NCBI GenBank assembly: GCA_945901155.1
Contig: CAMDKO010000021.1
Span: forward strand, 1-33,685
Length of the DNA: 33,685 nt
Direction of reading: 5' to 3'
Source: Pedobacter schmidteae
Lineage (GTDB): Bacteria; Bacteroidota; Bacteroidia; Sphingobacteriales; Sphingobacteriaceae
Made by a program: the position numbers and the translations under genes. The notes under the pieces were generated by a model. The model worked only from the letters and a program-made list of their open reading frames with translations. It did not search any database and was not told the origin of the DNA. Below, in pieces: positions 32,553 through 33,685 of this stretch (position 1 is the stretch's first letter; each line of letters starts with the position of its first letter).

Positions 32553-33685
32553 TTATGCTTTTATATTTTTGCTATCACCTTTCAGCTCTATACTAAGTGC
32601 CTCTAAGAATTGATCAGCATGTGCTTTTGTTATGTTCAAAGCGGGCAAGAGCCTGATAACATTTGGCTTTGCCTCTCCGGTAAAGATACGATGTTTAAAA
32701 AGTAAATCTTTTTTAACGTGGCTATACTCATCTGGAAGATCAATACCAATCATTAAACCCCTGCCACGAACTTCAATGACCTTTTCAAACTTCTTGAGCT
32801 CTGAAATTAAATAGTCTCCAACTTCTTGAGCATTTTTCATCAGATTATCCTTTTCCATAACTTCAAGCACAGCAAGAGCAGCTGCACATGCCAGGTGATT
32901 CCCGCCAAAAGTTGTTCCCAGTTCACCATGCCAAGGCATGAACTTTGGAGAGATAGCAATTGCCCCTATTGGAAAACCATTGCCCATTCCTTTTGCCATA
33001 GAGTAGACATCAGCTTCAACACCTGCATAATCATGGGCGTAAAAATTACCGGTACGGCCATAACCGCATTGCACTGAATCTGCAATATAAACTGCATTAT
33101 GCTCATCGCATAGTGTTCTAATCTTTTGAAGAAAGCTTTTTGACGCCTCTCTAATCCCGCCAACACCCTGAATTCCTTCAATGATTACCGAAGATATCTC
33201 ATTACCAAATGCTTTGAATGTATCTTCCAATGCCTTTTCATCATTAAAGGGAAGAAAAGTAACATTATCGGTCTGGTTAACTGCTGCAATAATCTTCGGA
33301 TTATCTGTAGCCGCAACCGCAAGTGAAGTTCGGCCGTGAAATGCTCCCTTGAAAGCAATGATCTTTTTGCGGTTATTATAAAAAGAAGCCAGTTTAAGGG
33401 CATTTTCATTTGCCTCAGCACCTGAATTACATAAAAATAACTGAAAATCAGACTTGCCAGACAATTTACCCAGTTTCTCAGCCAACTCTTGTTGCAAAGA
33501 AATAATTACTGAATTTGAATAGAAAGCAACCTTATTCAGTTGATCTGTAAGTCTGTTTACATAATGTGAATGAGTATGTCCGATAGAGATCACCGCATGA
33601 CCGCCATACAGATCTAAATATTCATTACCATCTGCATCCCAAACGTTGCTACCGATGGCTTTAGTTATTTCTATTGGGTTAAGTG
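32553..33685 (-). CDS. argD: N-acylornithine aminotransferase, 5' end beyond window
   Basis: The frame is open to the right edge, so about the first 15 residues are missing; an internal GTG at 33593 is not the start. The visible protein begins near NPIEITKAIGSNVWDADGNE and YLDLYGGHAVISIGHTHSHY, the usual N terminus. Class III PLP aminotransferase motifs follow: CNSGAEANENALKLA, FKGAFHGRT, the PLP-binding ADSVQCGYGRTG, and the Schiff-base lysine in DVYSMAKGMGNGFPIG. It transfers an amino group to N-acylglutamate semialdehyde. It is the first arginine gene seen, with argF' after the 122-base gap that holds the four-helix-bundle remnant. Confidence 0.93.
   Translation of the reverse strand, partial: LNPIEITKAIGSNVWDADGNEYLDLYGGHAVISIGHTHSHYVNRLTDQLNKVAFYSNSVIISLQQELAEKLGKLSGKSDFQLFLCNSGAEANENALKLASFYNNRKKIIAFKGAFHGRTSLAVAATDNPKIIAAVNQTDNVTFLPFNDEKALEDTFKAFGNEISSVIIEGIQGVGGIREASKSFLQKIRTLCDEHNAVYIADSVQCGYGRTGNFYAHDYAGVEADVYSMAKGMGNGFPIGAIAISPKFMPWHGELGTTFGGNHLACAAALAVLEVMEKDNLMKNAQEVGDYLISELKKFEKVIEVRGRGLMIGIDLPDEYSHVKKDLLFKHRIFTGEAKPNVIRLLPALNITKAHADQFLEALSIELKGDSKNIKA

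Overview
The window reads as chromosomal DNA from an AT-rich Bacteroidota, most likely a member of the Sphingobacteriales (Pedobacter/Solitalea-like). Three things point there. The first is the gene neighbourhood pyk / IPExxxVDY-family gene diverging from acpP-fabF-rnc. The second is an arginine cluster that uses an N-acyl-ornithine carbamoyltransferase (argF') and carries proC. The third is a set of promoters of the Bacteroidota type (TTTG, about 19-21 bases, TAnnTTTG), with almost no Shine-Dalgarno sequences. No phage, plasmid, CRISPR array or intact insertion sequence is visible. Almost every gene is housekeeping; the unusual material lies between the genes.

Layout. 1-780: an aberrant leucine-type tRNA gene (minus) and an Lrp/AsnC regulator. 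793-2378: pdhB (minus), then a small four-helix-bundle gene (23S rRNA intervening-sequence-protein family) bracketed by inverted arrays of 7-bp repeats. 2384-8598: addA-addB type recombination helicase/nuclease pair (minus). 8788-11935: GH3 glycosidase with a small membrane protein, an NTF2-like secreted protein and a glutathione peroxidase (all minus). 12049-12240: a DUF4256 gene remnant, a terminator and another heptamer array. 12242-17787: B12-dependent ribonucleotide reductase, pyruvate kinase and IPExxxVDY protein (minus). 17933-21006: acpP, fabF, rnc, plsC (plus). 21003-21776: carboxypeptidase-regulatory-like protein (minus). 21880-24749: yicC, gmk, nadD, miaE (plus), with heptamer arrays in two of the gaps. 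24750-25084: a MITE/REP-like dispersed repeat. 25085-33685: RsmI-like methyltransferase, aspartate aminotransferase and a tight arginine operon argD-argF'-argB-proC-argE-(52-aa ORF)-argH (minus; argD is cut by the window edge).

How the genes work together. The right third is a near-complete arginine pathway. Acyl-glutamate kinase, acyl-ornithine aminotransferase, acyl-ornithine carbamoyltransferase, deacylase and argininosuccinate lyase are present; argC and argG are not in the window. An aminotransferase that can supply aspartate lies just downstream. The middle holds fatty-acid and phospholipid synthesis (acpP, fabF, plsC), RNA processing (rnc, yicC), and nucleotide and cofactor supply (nrdJ, gmk, nadD).

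Most interesting signal. Tandem repeats with a strict 7-bp period recur in at least five gaps (GAATTAC/GTAATTC, GGTTATA, ATTACTT, TCTCACA). They often abut stop or start codons with few or no spare bases, and some have higher-order 21- or 28-bp periods. One intact four-helix-bundle gene sits inside an inverted pair of such arrays. A decayed N-terminal fragment of a second family member, next to a degenerate heptamer run, lies inside the arginine operon. Together these suggest a small, poorly described mobile or RNA-acting element; this is inference from sequence only.
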